NCBI GenBank assembly: GCA_934591815.1
Contig: CAKTPV010000007.1
Location: forward strand, 1 to 64,000
Origin: an uncultured Oscillospiraceae bacterium
Lineage (GTDB): Bacteria > Bacillota > Clostridia > Oscillospirales > Oscillospiraceae
Direction of reading: 5' to 3'
DNA: 64,000 nt
Part shown: positions 47,440 to 56,353 of the stretch, one piece after another
Layout: each line of letters begins with the position of its first letter
How positions within the stretch are numbered: the first letter of the stretch is position 1
The notes under the pieces: model-generated
What the model was told of the DNA's origin: nothing
Seen by the model: the letters and a program-made list of their open reading frames with translations, nothing else
Database searches by the model: none
Made by a program: the position numbers and the translations under genes

Positions 47440-48272
47440 AGCAGCTCTATGTGATCGGCGACCCGGTGGCGCACAGCCTGTCGCCGCTGCTCCATCAGGC
47501 CATGATCGGCCAGACCGGCGCGGCGTACCGCTACGACGTGCGGACGGTGCGCCCGGAGGAGCTTCCCGCCTTTGTCCGGTGGGCCAAGGACGGCGGCTGC
47601 GCCGGCTTCAACGTGACCATGCCCCACAAGGAGGCCATCCTTCCCCTGCTGGACGAGGTGGACACGACAGCGGCGTCCTGCGGTGCGGTGAACACCGTGT
47701 GCATCCGGGAGGGACGCGCCATCGGCCACAACACCGACGGCACGGGCTTTCTGGACAGTTTGGCAGGGCAGGGCTTCCACCCCCAGGGTCGAACGGTGCT
47801 GCTGTTGGGCGCAGGGGGCGCGGCCAAGGCCGTGGGCCATGCGCTGGCGGCAGCCGGTGCCGACCGGATCATCGTGTGCGCCCGCCGCTTGGAACGCGCC
47901 GCGGCGCTGGCCGCACAGCTCCCCAACTGCGGGGAGGGTATCGCGCTGGCGCAGGATGCCATGCAGCAGGCGGCAGCCGCATGCGATCTGCTGGTGAACG
48001 CCACACCGCTGGGCATGGCGGGCAGTCCTGCCTTTGCCGGGCTGGACTTTTTGCAGGCCATGCCGCCGCACGCCGTGGTGTACGATCTGGTCTACCACCC
48101 CCGGCGCACGGCGCTGCTGGAGGCGGCGGCGCGGCAGGGGCTGCGGACGGTGGGCGGTATCGACCTGCTGATCCGGCAGGCGGTGCGGGCGTTCACCTTC
48201 TTCACCGGTGAGACGCCTGACACAGCGGCGCTGTACGACGCGCTCCACGAGCCTTTGGGCTTGGGATCGTAG
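47436..48272 (+). CDS. aroE: Shikimate dehydrogenase
   Basis: NADPH-dependent reduction of 3-dehydroshikimate. The 278-residue protein has the shikimate-binding start VIGDPVAHSLSPLLH, FNVTMPHKEAILPLLDEV, HNTDGTGFLDSL, the NADP Rossmann motif LLLGAGGAAKAVGHAL and NATPLGMAG. The start ATG at 47436 overlaps aroQ. It is the last gene of the operon, which covers aroB, A, C, K, Q and E; only DAHP synthase is absent from the pathway here. Confidence 0.95.
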   Translation: MKQLYVIGDPVAHSLSPLLHQAMIGQTGAAYRYDVRTVRPEELPAFVRWAKDGGCAGFNVTMPHKEAILPLLDEVDTTAASCGAVNTVCIREGRAIGHNTDGTGFLDSLAGQGFHPQGRTVLLLGAGGAAKAVGHALAAAGADRIIVCARRLERAAALAAQLPNCGEGIALAQDAMQQAAAACDLLVNATPLGMAGSPAFAGLDFLQAMPPHAVVYDLVYHPRRTALLEAAARQGLRTVGGIDLLIRQAVRAFTFFTGETPDTAALYDALHEPLGLGS

Positions 48273-48281
48273 TTTACATAA
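48271..48281 (-). repeat. XerD-arm-like half-site 12, reversed (TTATGTAAACT)
   Basis: First copy on the minus strand. It overlaps the aroE stop codon and the left arm of the terminator. Confidence 0.65.
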
Positions 48282-48317
48282 AAAGAACCGTGCCCATGCG
48301 GCACGGTTCTTTTTATG
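48277..48317. terminator. Bidirectional intrinsic terminator
   Basis: An 18-bp perfect stem (arms CATAAAAAGAACCGTGCC and complement) with a CATGC loop, between aroE and convergent trkA. Confidence 0.92.
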
Positions 48318-48334
48318 TTTTTCTTTTGCAGCCG

Positions 48335-49693
48335 TCACGCCAGAATATCCGTCAGGTCGTTCAGCCCCATGGACTGGGCGATGACCAGCACATGGTCGCC
48401 CTCCTCGATGGTGGTCAGGCCGCCGGGGATGATGGTCACATCCTCCCGGACGATGGCGGCCAGCAGCACACCGCTGCGCAGATCCAGATCCTTCAGCGGG
48501 ATGTGCAGCAGGCGGTCGGAGGGCCCGGTGGCCAGGAACTCCAGCGCCTCCACCTGTCCGCCCAGCAGCTTGTACAGCGACTCCACGGTCATGCCCTCGG
48601 AATTGGCCAGCGCACGGACGTAGCGGGTGATCTGGTTGGCGATGATGTCCTTGGGACTGATGATGCTGCCCAGACCGGTGTCCTGCAGCAGCTCCATGTA
48701 GTTGGGACGGGTCATCTTGGCCAGCACCTTCCGCACACCGGCACGGCGGGCGGACATAGCCATCAGCAGGTTCTCCTCGTCGCGGCCGGTCAGGGACACA
48801 AAGGCGTCGGCGCCGAAGATGTTCTCCGCCTGAATGAGATCGTTGTCCGTACCGTCGCCCTCGATGATCATGGCGTCCGGCAGGTGTTGGGACAGGGTCA
48901 GGCACTTCTCATGATCCTGCTCCACGATGCGGACATGGGTGCCGGTGTGCGCCAGCTCCCAGTACAGGTACATACTGATGCGGCTGCCGCCCAGCATCGC
49001 CACCGTCTTGACCCGGTGGAGCGTGCGGCCCATGGCCTTGAGCATTTTTTGCAGCTCCGTCTTGGTACCCACCATATACAGCCGGTCGTCGGCCTGCGGC
49101 ACAAAGGAGCCGTTGGGGATGATGCACTCGTCGCCCCGCTGAACGGCGCAGATCAGCACATTGGCCTTGCGGTCGCCGTGTGACTCTCCCAGACTGCGGC
49201 CCACAAGGAAATCCTCCGGCTGCGCCTGCAGGCCGATCATGTCGATGAGGCCGCCGGCAAACGGCTCCACGGAGATGGCGGCGGGGAAGCTGAGGATACG
49301 GGCGATCTCCTGCGCCGCCGCCAGATCGGGGTTGATGACCATATCCAGCCCGATCTCCCGCTTGAGGATATCCGCATCCCGGCGGTACTCGGTGTTGCGG
49401 ACACGGGCGATGGTGTGGCGGGCGCCCAGACTCTTTGCCATCAGGCAGCAGACCATATTGGTGTCGTCCACGCCGGTGACGGCGATGACCAGATCCGCCG
49501 ACCGGACACCGGCATCCATCAGTACGCTGATGGACGCGCCGCTGCCGTGGATGCACATGACATCCAGCGTGTTGTCCGCCTTGGCCAGATGGGCGATCTC
49601 GTTGTCCACCATGACGATGTCATGCTTTTCCTGCTCCATCTGGCGTGCAATGGCGTATCCCACCTTACCGCAGCCTACGATAATGATCTTCAT
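48335..49693 (-). CDS. trkA: Trk system potassium uptake protein TrkA
   Basis: Cytosolic gating ring for a Trk/Ktr potassium channel. The 452 residues hold two RCK units: NAD-binding GCGKVGYAIARQM at the N-terminus with the acidic VMVDNE, and a second Rossmann fold starting at VAMLGGSRISMYLYWEL near 225. Each is followed by a TrkA-C domain (EPFAGGLIDMIGLQAQ and MTVESLYKLLGGQVEALE). The second dinucleotide motif is degenerate (GGSR). No trkH/ktrB membrane gene lies next to it. The ATG at 49693 overlaps the yihY stop (ATGA). Confidence 0.92.
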   Translation of the reverse strand: MKIIIVGCGKVGYAIARQMEQEKHDIVMVDNEIAHLAKADNTLDVMCIHGSGASISVLMDAGVRSADLVIAVTGVDDTNMVCCLMAKSLGARHTIARVRNTEYRRDADILKREIGLDMVINPDLAAAQEIARILSFPAAISVEPFAGGLIDMIGLQAQPEDFLVGRSLGESHGDRKANVLICAVQRGDECIIPNGSFVPQADDRLYMVGTKTELQKMLKAMGRTLHRVKTVAMLGGSRISMYLYWELAHTGTHVRIVEQDHEKCLTLSQHLPDAMIIEGDGTDNDLIQAENIFGADAFVSLTGRDEENLLMAMSARRAGVRKVLAKMTRPNYMELLQDTGLGSIISPKDIIANQITRYVRALANSEGMTVESLYKLLGGQVEALEFLATGPSDRLLHIPLKDLDLRSGVLLAAIVREDVTIIPGGLTTIEEGDHVLVIAQSMGLNDLTDILA

Positions 49694-50568
49694 GCTTCCT
49701 CCTCCCCGCCCGACGGGGGCGCGGCGTTTTTCTTTTGCTGGGTCAGAGCTGCCGACAGCTCCGCACCCAAAATCAGTACCTGCCCGGACATATACAGCCA
49801 CAGCAGCACCACCACGATGGTGGCGATAGAGCCGTATAGCCGTGCATATTGAGCCACGTTCTCCACATAATAGGAAAATGCCATACTCAGCAGCATCCAC
49901 GCGGCAAGGGAGCTGCCCACGCCGGGCAGCACCTCCCGCAGGGGACGGCGCTGGCCCAGCGCCAGCTGATACAGAAGCCCCAGCGAGATGGCCATGATGA
50001 GCGCCAGGATCACAAAGCGCAGATAGCCCCACACGCTGATGAACGTCTCCGACAGGGGCAGCAGGTGGGACAGAAAGTGCAGGGCGCGGCGGCCCATCAC
50101 CACCAGCAGCAGCGTCAGACCGATGACAACGATCATCCAGACGGTAAACAGCAGATTCCGCAGCTGTCCCAGCAGGATATTCTCCGGCGAGCTGCGGTGA
50201 AACGCCTTACGCAGCGAGTGCATCAGGCAGCCGGTGGAGCGCATGGGAAACCAGATGGAGAAGACCAGGCTGAACCACAGCAGCTGGCGGCTCTGGTTGG
50301 CGGCCACATACGCCAGATAGGAACGCACCACGCCCACCACGTCGGATGGCAGCAGAGGCGCCAGCACCGCCGTGATACTGTCGATATCCAGCTCCAGAAT
50401 ACCCAGCAGTGTGCTGACAAAGATCAGCAGCGGAAACAGGGCAAACAGCAGATAGTATGTCAGAGCTGCGCTGTCCCGCGCCACATCGTGGGCGTAATAC
50501 CGGCGGATCATGTCCTCCGCCAAGCGCCCCCCACGGGTCTTCGGTGTATAGAGTTTCGGTGTTTTCAT
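49690..50568 (-). CDS. YihY/BrkB family membrane protein
   Basis: Integral membrane protein of 292 residues of the former 'ribonuclease BN'/virulence factor BrkB family. About six helices are visible; typical segments are DSAALTYYLLFALFPLLIF, WFSLVFSIWFPMRS, and a C-terminal GSIATIVVVLLWLYMSGQVLILGAEL. The family's real function is not known and it is not an RNase. The start is ATG at 50568 after TCGGAGGG. It is cotranscribed with trkA, with overlapping stop and start codons. Confidence 0.88.
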   Translation of the reverse strand: MKTPKLYTPKTRGGRLAEDMIRRYYAHDVARDSAALTYYLLFALFPLLIFVSTLLGILELDIDSITAVLAPLLPSDVVGVVRSYLAYVAANQSRQLLWFSLVFSIWFPMRSTGCLMHSLRKAFHRSSPENILLGQLRNLLFTVWMIVVIGLTLLLVVMGRRALHFLSHLLPLSETFISVWGYLRFVILALIMAISLGLLYQLALGQRRPLREVLPGVGSSLAAWMLLSMAFSYYVENVAQYARLYGSIATIVVVLLWLYMSGQVLILGAELSAALTQQKKNAAPPSGGEEEA

Positions 50569-50716
50569 AAACAGAGTTCCCTCCGAAATTTTATTGTAAC
50601 ACAGTGCGCTATAAATTAAAAGGGGCATTTACGGCGTCCTACTCCCGCTATGCACAGCGCCTGTATAAATTCCAAATCGTATTATATTATTTTTTTGTGA
50701 ATTTTCACTTTTCCTA

Positions 50717-50745
50717 TTGGCTTGCGCGGAAATTCGTGTTATACT
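50717..50745 (+). promoter_or_regulatory. Sigma-A promoter of the HTH gene
   Basis: TTGGCT, 17 bases, TATACT. The divergent yihY promoter lies about 130 bases away with a TACAAT -10 and a poor -35. Confidence 0.65.
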
Positions 50746-50792
50746 TACTGCACTTCAATTGGAAATTCTTTACAGAAAAGCGAGGTTCTGAT

Positions 50793-51113
50793 ATGGATAA
50801 TCTTACAAAGCTGGTTCGAGACGAGATCACACGGCAGTATCGGAGCGTGCGGCAGTTCGCTTTCGCGGTGGATATCCCCCTGTCCACCATCAACAGCGCC
50901 CTGCACAACGGTGTCGGCGGTTCCTCCTTCGACACGGTGATGCGCATCTGCAAGATCCTGGGTATCAAGGCCATGTCCGACGACGCCGCCCTCTACCTGA
51001 CGGACGACACCGAGAAGCTGCTGACCCAGTATGCAAAGCTGGATGAATACGGCCGACATACCATCGCCTCCGTGATGCAGGTGGAGTATGACCGCTGCAT
51101 AGGCATGGAATGA
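50793..51113 (+). CDS. Small XRE-like helix-turn-helix regulator
   Basis: A 106-residue protein with an XRE/Cro-like fold at residues about 15-65 (SVRQFAFAVDIPLSTINSALHNG, then FDTVMRICKILGI). The C-terminal part (TEKLLTQYAKLDEYGRHTIASVMQVEYDR) is the short helical tail found in many clostridial chromosomal XRE regulators. The start is ATG at 50793 after GCGAGG. It is the only plus-strand gene right of 48.3 kb and has its own promoter and terminator. Its target is unknown; the adjacent YhgE operon is a candidate. Confidence 0.82.
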   Translation: MDNLTKLVRDEITRQYRSVRQFAFAVDIPLSTINSALHNGVGGSSFDTVMRICKILGIKAMSDDAALYLTDDTEKLLTQYAKLDEYGRHTIASVMQVEYDRCIGME

Positions 51114-51158
51114 TTCCCGCCGGATAGATATTCGTTTTTTATAAAGCATAAGCGCCGT

Positions 51159-51191
51159 GAGCCGCCGCCCGAATGGGGCGGCGGCTCTTTT
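51159..51191 (+). terminator. Intrinsic terminator of the HTH gene
   Basis: A 12-bp perfect stem (GAGCCGCCGCCC and complement) followed by TTTTG. Confidence 0.82.
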
Positions 51192-51208
51192 GCTGCCACA
51201 AGGCAGGT

Positions 51209-51218
51209 GTTTACATAA
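51209..51218 (-). repeat. XerD-arm-like half-site 13, reversed (TTATGTAAAC)
   Basis: Contains the TAA stop codon of the minus-strand YhgE gene (Ile-Met-stop). Confidence 0.6.
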
Positions 51219-53301
51219 TACCAGACTTCTCCTTGCTGGCGGCGATGGCCGCATTCAGCTTGCGGGCCGGATAATAGACCAGCAGGCCAAAGACGGTGAA
51301 CAGCACGCACATTCCCAGCAGGATCAGCGCACAGTGCAGATATGTTTGGCCGTACATTCCGCCGATGGTTTCGCGGATCATGTCCATGCCGTAGTGGAAG
51401 GGCATAAAGGGATACAGGCTTCGGAACAGCGCAGGCAGCACGTCGATGGGGTAGGAGCCGCCGGAGCCGGCCACCTGTAACACCATGATAATGACGGAGA
51501 TAGCAAGACCCACGTTGTCCAGCGAGTAGACCAGCGCATAGTTCATAAAGGCAAAGTTCAAAGAACAGATGCAGCACGCCAGCACAAACAGCGCGGGCTC
51601 CGCCGCCTCCATGCCCACAAAGTGCAGGCAGCCGAAGGCCGTCACCAGCGCTTGGGCAATGGCCATGAGGAAGAAGATCATGAATCGCCCGAAATACCGC
51701 TCCACGGCGCGGCACTGCTGGAATTTCGGCTGGGTCACCGGCACCTTTACCATCACCGCCGTCAGGAGGCTGCCTACAAACAGAGCCAGCATCACATAGT
51801 ATGGGGACATGGCGGCGCCGTAGTCCTTGATCTCGTAGATGATCTGGGTGTTCATCTGCACCGGGGAGGCCAGATACGCCGCCATGCTGTCGGAATCGCT
51901 GGCCATCAGCTCCACAAAGCGCTTGAAGGCGTCGCTGTCGGTGATGCGGCGGATGTCCTCCTCCATATCCGCCAGATAGCCGGACACGCTCTCCGCCAGT
52001 GTGACGCTGGCTGCCAGCGTGGGCTGGGCGGCGGAGACAGCGTTGGAATAGGAGCGCAGGGTGCCGGACACGCCGCCCAGCGCGCCGGAGGAGGCGGTCA
52101 GGATCTCCTGCACGGAGCCGAGGGTGGACTGCGCCCGCTCTCCGGCCCTGTGGATGTAGGCGTTGACCTGCTGATTGGTCTTGACGGCGGCGGTACGCAG
52201 CAGCTCGCGGACCTCCCCGATCACCTCCCGCAGCTCGTCCTGCACATGGGACAGGCCGGACTGCTCCACGGCGCTTTTCAGCGTCTCCAGCCGGTCGATG
52301 GCGGCCTCCAGCCGATCCACCAGCACAGCGTCGTCCGTTCTGTTGCAGACTCTTTGCAGTGCGGCGATCACCTTGTCGATCTGGGAAATGACCTTTTCGT
52401 GGGCAATATCCTCGGCAGGGGTCAGATCCACGCCGTTGAGCATATCCTCCAGATCGGAGAGGACGGTATCGGCGGCGTTCAGCACCTGCAGCAGGTCGTC
52501 GGAGGTGTCGTCCGCCGCCTCGATCCCGGTGTCAATGAGCTGCACGGTGCTGCCGACGGCGGCAGAGGTGCTGTTCATGGTGCTCTGCGCGTCGCTGATG
52601 GTGATGGCAGAGGCGGCCAACAGGCTGCTGGCGCCCTCCATCACATTTTGCAGAGAGCGGAACACCTCCGCCATCTGATCCATATCCTGCTGGGCGGAGG
52701 ACAGCTTCTCCAGCAGGTCATTGGCAACGTCCTGCCCGTCAAGTCCCATGGCCTTGAACACAGAACCGGCGGTAGTCAGGGCATCGGCCACCTTCTCCAG
52801 AATAGTGGTGTTGATCTCCTCCTGCACGGCGGTTTTGGCCTTGCCGGTGATCTTGGGGGCAATGGCGTTCTTTTTCTCGTTCTCGTAATACTGGATCTCC
52901 GGATGGCGCAGGTCGCCCTCCAGAATGCTGACAAAGTCGCCGGTAAACTCCGGCGGCAGGACCAGCGCGGCGTAGTAGTCGCCGGCGTTCACGCCGTCCA
53001 GCGCTGTCTGGGCATCGTCCACAAAGACCCAGCCCATCTGATCGTTGGTCTCCAGCCCCTGCAGCACCAGCTCACCGATGTTCAGGTGGAGCCCCAGCAC
53101 CTCGTAGCCGTCGTCCTCGCTGGCTACCGCCACCTTGATACGGCCGGTGGAGGCAGGGCCGTAGGGGTCCCAGTTGGACAGAATGTTGAACCACGCATAC
53201 AGGCAGGGCACCAGACACAGGCCCAGCATGACCACCACCGCCACCACGCTGGCAGTCAGGCGCTTCCAATCGGCGCAGAAAATACGCCAGATATTTCTCA
53301 T
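51211..53301 (-). CDS. YhgE/Pip domain membrane protein (copy A)
   Basis: A 696-residue protein with one N-terminal membrane helix (MLGLCLVPCLYAWFNILSNWDP region, without break), a long extracytoplasmic alpha-helical region and a C-terminal ABC-2-like block of five to six helices. It is the YhgE/phage-infection-protein layout, also seen in type VII secretion EsaA-type proteins. The central part is predicted coiled coil. Function is not established; export of cell-surface components is the usual guess. The start ATG at 53301 overlaps the stop of the upstream gene. Confidence 0.88.
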   Translation of the reverse strand: MRNIWRIFCADWKRLTASVVAVVVMLGLCLVPCLYAWFNILSNWDPYGPASTGRIKVAVASEDDGYEVLGLHLNIGELVLQGLETNDQMGWVFVDDAQTALDGVNAGDYYAALVLPPEFTGDFVSILEGDLRHPEIQYYENEKKNAIAPKITGKAKTAVQEEINTTILEKVADALTTAGSVFKAMGLDGQDVANDLLEKLSSAQQDMDQMAEVFRSLQNVMEGASSLLAASAITISDAQSTMNSTSAAVGSTVQLIDTGIEAADDTSDDLLQVLNAADTVLSDLEDMLNGVDLTPAEDIAHEKVISQIDKVIAALQRVCNRTDDAVLVDRLEAAIDRLETLKSAVEQSGLSHVQDELREVIGEVRELLRTAAVKTNQQVNAYIHRAGERAQSTLGSVQEILTASSGALGGVSGTLRSYSNAVSAAQPTLAASVTLAESVSGYLADMEEDIRRITDSDAFKRFVELMASDSDSMAAYLASPVQMNTQIIYEIKDYGAAMSPYYVMLALFVGSLLTAVMVKVPVTQPKFQQCRAVERYFGRFMIFFLMAIAQALVTAFGCLHFVGMEAAEPALFVLACCICSLNFAFMNYALVYSLDNVGLAISVIIMVLQVAGSGGSYPIDVLPALFRSLYPFMPFHYGMDMIRETIGGMYGQTYLHCALILLGMCVLFTVFGLLVYYPARKLNAAIAASKEKSGIM

Positions 53302-54035
53302 CTGTCCACCTCCTCCTGCTGCTGCGCCGCGGCGCGGCGCAGATCGTCAGACAGTCCCTGCAGCGCACGGGTCAGCAGCTCCAGATCGCCCGCCAGCTTC
53401 TGCGGGTCACGCAGCAGCCCCTCCAGCAGCTGTGCGCTGTCGGCAGCGCCGCCCTGCGGCATTTTCCGCACGTTCTGCGCTTCCTGCACGTTCTGCGCTT
53501 TCTGCGTCTCCTGACGCTTCTGCGGTGCCTGCGGCTTCTGCTGCTGCGGCGTCTGTCCGTGTACCTCCTGCAAGATATCCTCCACAGAGTAGCTCTCCTC
53601 CGCCATCGGTTCCTGCGCATCCTCGGCGGAGACGGGCTCGGACTCGATCACGATATTCGCTGTGGTCTCCTCCCGGCGGCCGTGATACCGGCGGTCAGGT
53701 AGGCGCGGCATACGGGGCAGCTCCGGCAGCTCCAGCAGCGCCCCCATGCTCTCCAGCTCCATCTGGGTGATCTGCTCCAGCTTTTTTTGCAGCTCGTAGT
53801 CCGCGTACTCCACGGCGATCAGATACGCCGCCACGGCGAACATGGAGAAGATCCACAGCATCAGGGTGAACACCTTGTTGCCCTGTGCCAGGAACATCAG
53901 CAGCATCAGTCCCACCGTCACCACCAGCAGCATCCGCATACCGTTGCGGATGCGCCGCCGGTTGTTCTTGTGCAGCGTTCTCACCTCATCCAGCAGGCGA
54001 TCGTACAGCTCCTGATATTCTTTTTCCGTTGTCAT
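53298..54035 (-). CDS. Hypothetical membrane protein with Gln-rich tail, between two YhgE genes
   Basis: A 245-residue protein of unknown function. The N-terminal part is helical (YQELYDRLLDEVRTLHKNN), with two membrane helices at about 33-50 and 56-76. Then comes a coiled-coil stretch (YADYELQKKLEQITQMELESM region) and a long Gln-, Ala- and Pro-rich disordered part around 160-205. Start is ATG at 54035 after AAGGAGG. It overlaps copy A by four bases and follows copy B by 17 bases, which suggests it serves the same complex. Confidence 0.72.
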   Translation of the reverse strand: MTTEKEYQELYDRLLDEVRTLHKNNRRRIRNGMRMLLVVTVGLMLLMFLAQGNKVFTLMLWIFSMFAVAAYLIAVEYADYELQKKLEQITQMELESMGALLELPELPRMPRLPDRRYHGRREETTANIVIESEPVSAEDAQEPMAEESYSVEDILQEVHGQTPQQQKPQAPQKRQETQKAQNVQEAQNVRKMPQGGAADSAQLLEGLLRDPQKLAGDLELLTRALQGLSDDLRRAAAQQQEEVDR

Positions 54036-54052
54036 GGTACATCCGCCTCCTT

Positions 54053-56134
54053 TCACAGCAGCTCCGTCTCCTCCAGCTTCTCCTCCATAAAGTGGTTCAG
54101 TCCCATGAGCGGACGGCGCACCAGCAGTCCGATGAGCAGCGCGGCAACGGCGAACAGCAGCAGGAACGCAAGCTGCGTTATGTAGTAGTCGCCGTACAAA
54201 CCGCAGATACACTCGCGCATGGCGTCAATGGCATAGGGGAACGGGAAGAAGCGGTAGATTTTCTGATAGATCTCCGGCAGCAGCTCGATGGGGAACGTAC
54301 CGGAGGAGCCTGCGATCTGCATGACCATGATGACCACCACCACGGCCTTGCCCACGTCGCCGAAGGCGATGGCAAGGGAGTAGATCAGCAGGCTGAAGGT
54401 AAAGGCCGTCAGGGATGCCGTCAGGTACAGCAGCCCCGGGTTCAGACATTGTATCTTCAGCAGGTACAGGTCGCCGGTGACGATCACCGCCGCCTGTATC
54501 TGGCTGATCAGGAAGAAGAACAGGTACCGGCCGAAGTACAACTCTGCCGGCTTGGGGTCGATGAGCCCGTCGGTGCGGGCGTGGATCTTCACGATGGACG
54601 ACAGGATGACGCCGCCCACCCAGATGGCCAGCGTGGTGTAGAACGGCGCCATGGCGGAGCCGTAGTTCTCAATGGGATAGACCTTGTTCACCGTGGTCTG
54701 CACCATCTCCGGGAAATACTGGCTGTACGCGGCGGGGTCGCCGCCCAGTATGGTCAGCAGTATATCCGTGTACTCGCTGGTGGTGGCGCCCTCCAGCCTG
54801 TCGATGGTCTCGGACAGCGATGTGACCATCCGCTCCGCCGCCGGACGCAGCAGCTCCATGGTAGTGCTCAGCGCCTGCGTGGTGTTGGCCATCGCCCCCC
54901 GCAGGGCCTTGACGTCGTTGGACAGCGCCTTCACACCCTCCATGGCGTCGGACACATCCGACACCACCGTATCCAGCTGATCCCGCAGCTCATGCTCCGT
55001 GACGGGGATCTGGTCGGTCATCTCACGGATAGCGGCCACCAGCGCGGCGCAATCTTTTTGCAGGCCGCTGATATCGCTGGCGGCGGCCAGCTCGTTCAGC
55101 ATCTTCTGGAGGGCGGAGCAGCGGTCAGCCAGCCCGCGGAGGTGCCGGACCTGCGCGGAGACCAGGTGGGTGCCGGAAATGGCGGTGGACTCCAGCCGGT
55201 CGGCCAGCGCATTGAGCCGTGCGCTGAGCTTGCCCATCTCGGCGGCGGCGTCCTCCAGCTCCTTCCGGATCTCCGGCAGGAGCTCCGGAAGCTGGGCATC
55301 ATTCTGCTTTTGCTCCAGACGATCCAGCGCACGCTCCACCTTCTCCAGCGCCGTGTACAGCGCGTGCTGTATGGCGGCGGCGGTATCCGCCACCTCCTCG
55401 CCGTCCGGCAGGTTCTGGTTGATATGGGCAATGGCGGCGGACAGCGCCTCGGCATCGGCGGCGGAGATACCGCCGGAGCCGCCGGCGGCGCGGAAGGCGT
55501 CCATCATATGGCTGCACCCGGACAGTACATCCTGTGTCTGGTACAGAAGGCCCTTCACCGCGGTCTCCGGATCGGTCTCCGTCAGATCGGCGGCCAGCAG
55601 ATTGCTCTGCTCCATGATGCCGCTGATGACCACCTCCAGATAGTTCTCGCTGATGGAGCGCTTCAGCGTCTCCACCGCCGTGTCGGTGATTTTGGTGGCC
55701 ACGGCGTTTTTCTTGGCGTTTTCATAGTAGGTGATGGCGGGCTGGCCGGTCCAGTCCGTGAACATCCGGTACATCTTGCGGGAGAAGTCCTCGTCGATGA
55801 CCACGGCGGCATAGTAGTCGCCGGCGTACACGCCGTCCACCGCCTCCTGCTCCGTGTCCACGATGACCCAGTTGATGGACGTGGAGGTCTTCAGATCCTC
55901 CTGCACGTCCCGGCCCTTATTGACATACTCACCGTTGTCGGTGTAGCCCCGGTCCAGTGACGCCACGGCGATGGAGATGCCGCCGGTGTTGCCGTAGGGG
56001 TCCCAGTTGGAGTAGATGTTCAGCCATGCGTACAGGCTGGGCAGCAGGGCAATGGCCACTACCACCACGCTGGCAAAAAAGCACTTGCTCAGCGCGCGGA
56101 TGTCCGTTTTGAATATCTTCCAGATATTTCGCAT
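54053..56134 (-). CDS. YhgE/Pip domain membrane protein (copy B)
   Basis: A 693-residue paralogue of the protein at 51211-53301 with the same layout: N-terminal helix ending in LYAWLNIYSNWDPYGN, a helical coiled-coil ectodomain, and C-terminal ABC-2-like helices (YLFFFLISQIQAAVIV and following, ending near PFPYAIDAMRECICGLYG). The two start nearly identically (MRNIWKIFKTD and MRNIWRIFCAD), so they probably arose by duplication. ATG at 56134 follows GGAGGACAT. It heads the three-gene operon; a TATAAT-like -10 lies near 56222 without a clear -35. Confidence 0.88.
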   Translation of the reverse strand: MRNIWKIFKTDIRALSKCFFASVVVVAIALLPSLYAWLNIYSNWDPYGNTGGISIAVASLDRGYTDNGEYVNKGRDVQEDLKTSTSINWVIVDTEQEAVDGVYAGDYYAAVVIDEDFSRKMYRMFTDWTGQPAITYYENAKKNAVATKITDTAVETLKRSISENYLEVVISGIMEQSNLLAADLTETDPETAVKGLLYQTQDVLSGCSHMMDAFRAAGGSGGISAADAEALSAAIAHINQNLPDGEEVADTAAAIQHALYTALEKVERALDRLEQKQNDAQLPELLPEIRKELEDAAAEMGKLSARLNALADRLESTAISGTHLVSAQVRHLRGLADRCSALQKMLNELAAASDISGLQKDCAALVAAIREMTDQIPVTEHELRDQLDTVVSDVSDAMEGVKALSNDVKALRGAMANTTQALSTTMELLRPAAERMVTSLSETIDRLEGATTSEYTDILLTILGGDPAAYSQYFPEMVQTTVNKVYPIENYGSAMAPFYTTLAIWVGGVILSSIVKIHARTDGLIDPKPAELYFGRYLFFFLISQIQAAVIVTGDLYLLKIQCLNPGLLYLTASLTAFTFSLLIYSLAIAFGDVGKAVVVVIMVMQIAGSSGTFPIELLPEIYQKIYRFFPFPYAIDAMRECICGLYGDYYITQLAFLLLFAVAALLIGLLVRRPLMGLNHFMEEKLEETELL

Positions 56135-56307
56135 ATGTCCTCCGTCAGCGGCGCGGGAGCTTTCCACGCCGCACATCACATAGTTCCGATCCTAAAACGT
56201 CCGCAAAAAGGGACATTTTCCATTATACAGAATGTGACACAGAAAAAACCAAACACTTTCCCGCTTTTGCCCGAATTTTGTACAGTCGCAGCGGATGGAC
56301 GAGGCAA

Positions 56308-56343
56308 AACATCCCGCCGCGGGCGTAGCCGCGGCGGGATGTT
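56308..56343 (-). terminator. Intrinsic terminator of pyc
   Basis: A 15-bp perfect stem (AACATCCCGCCGCGG and complement) followed on the minus strand by TTTTGCC. Confidence 0.82.
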
Positions 56344-56353
56344 CGTATAGATG

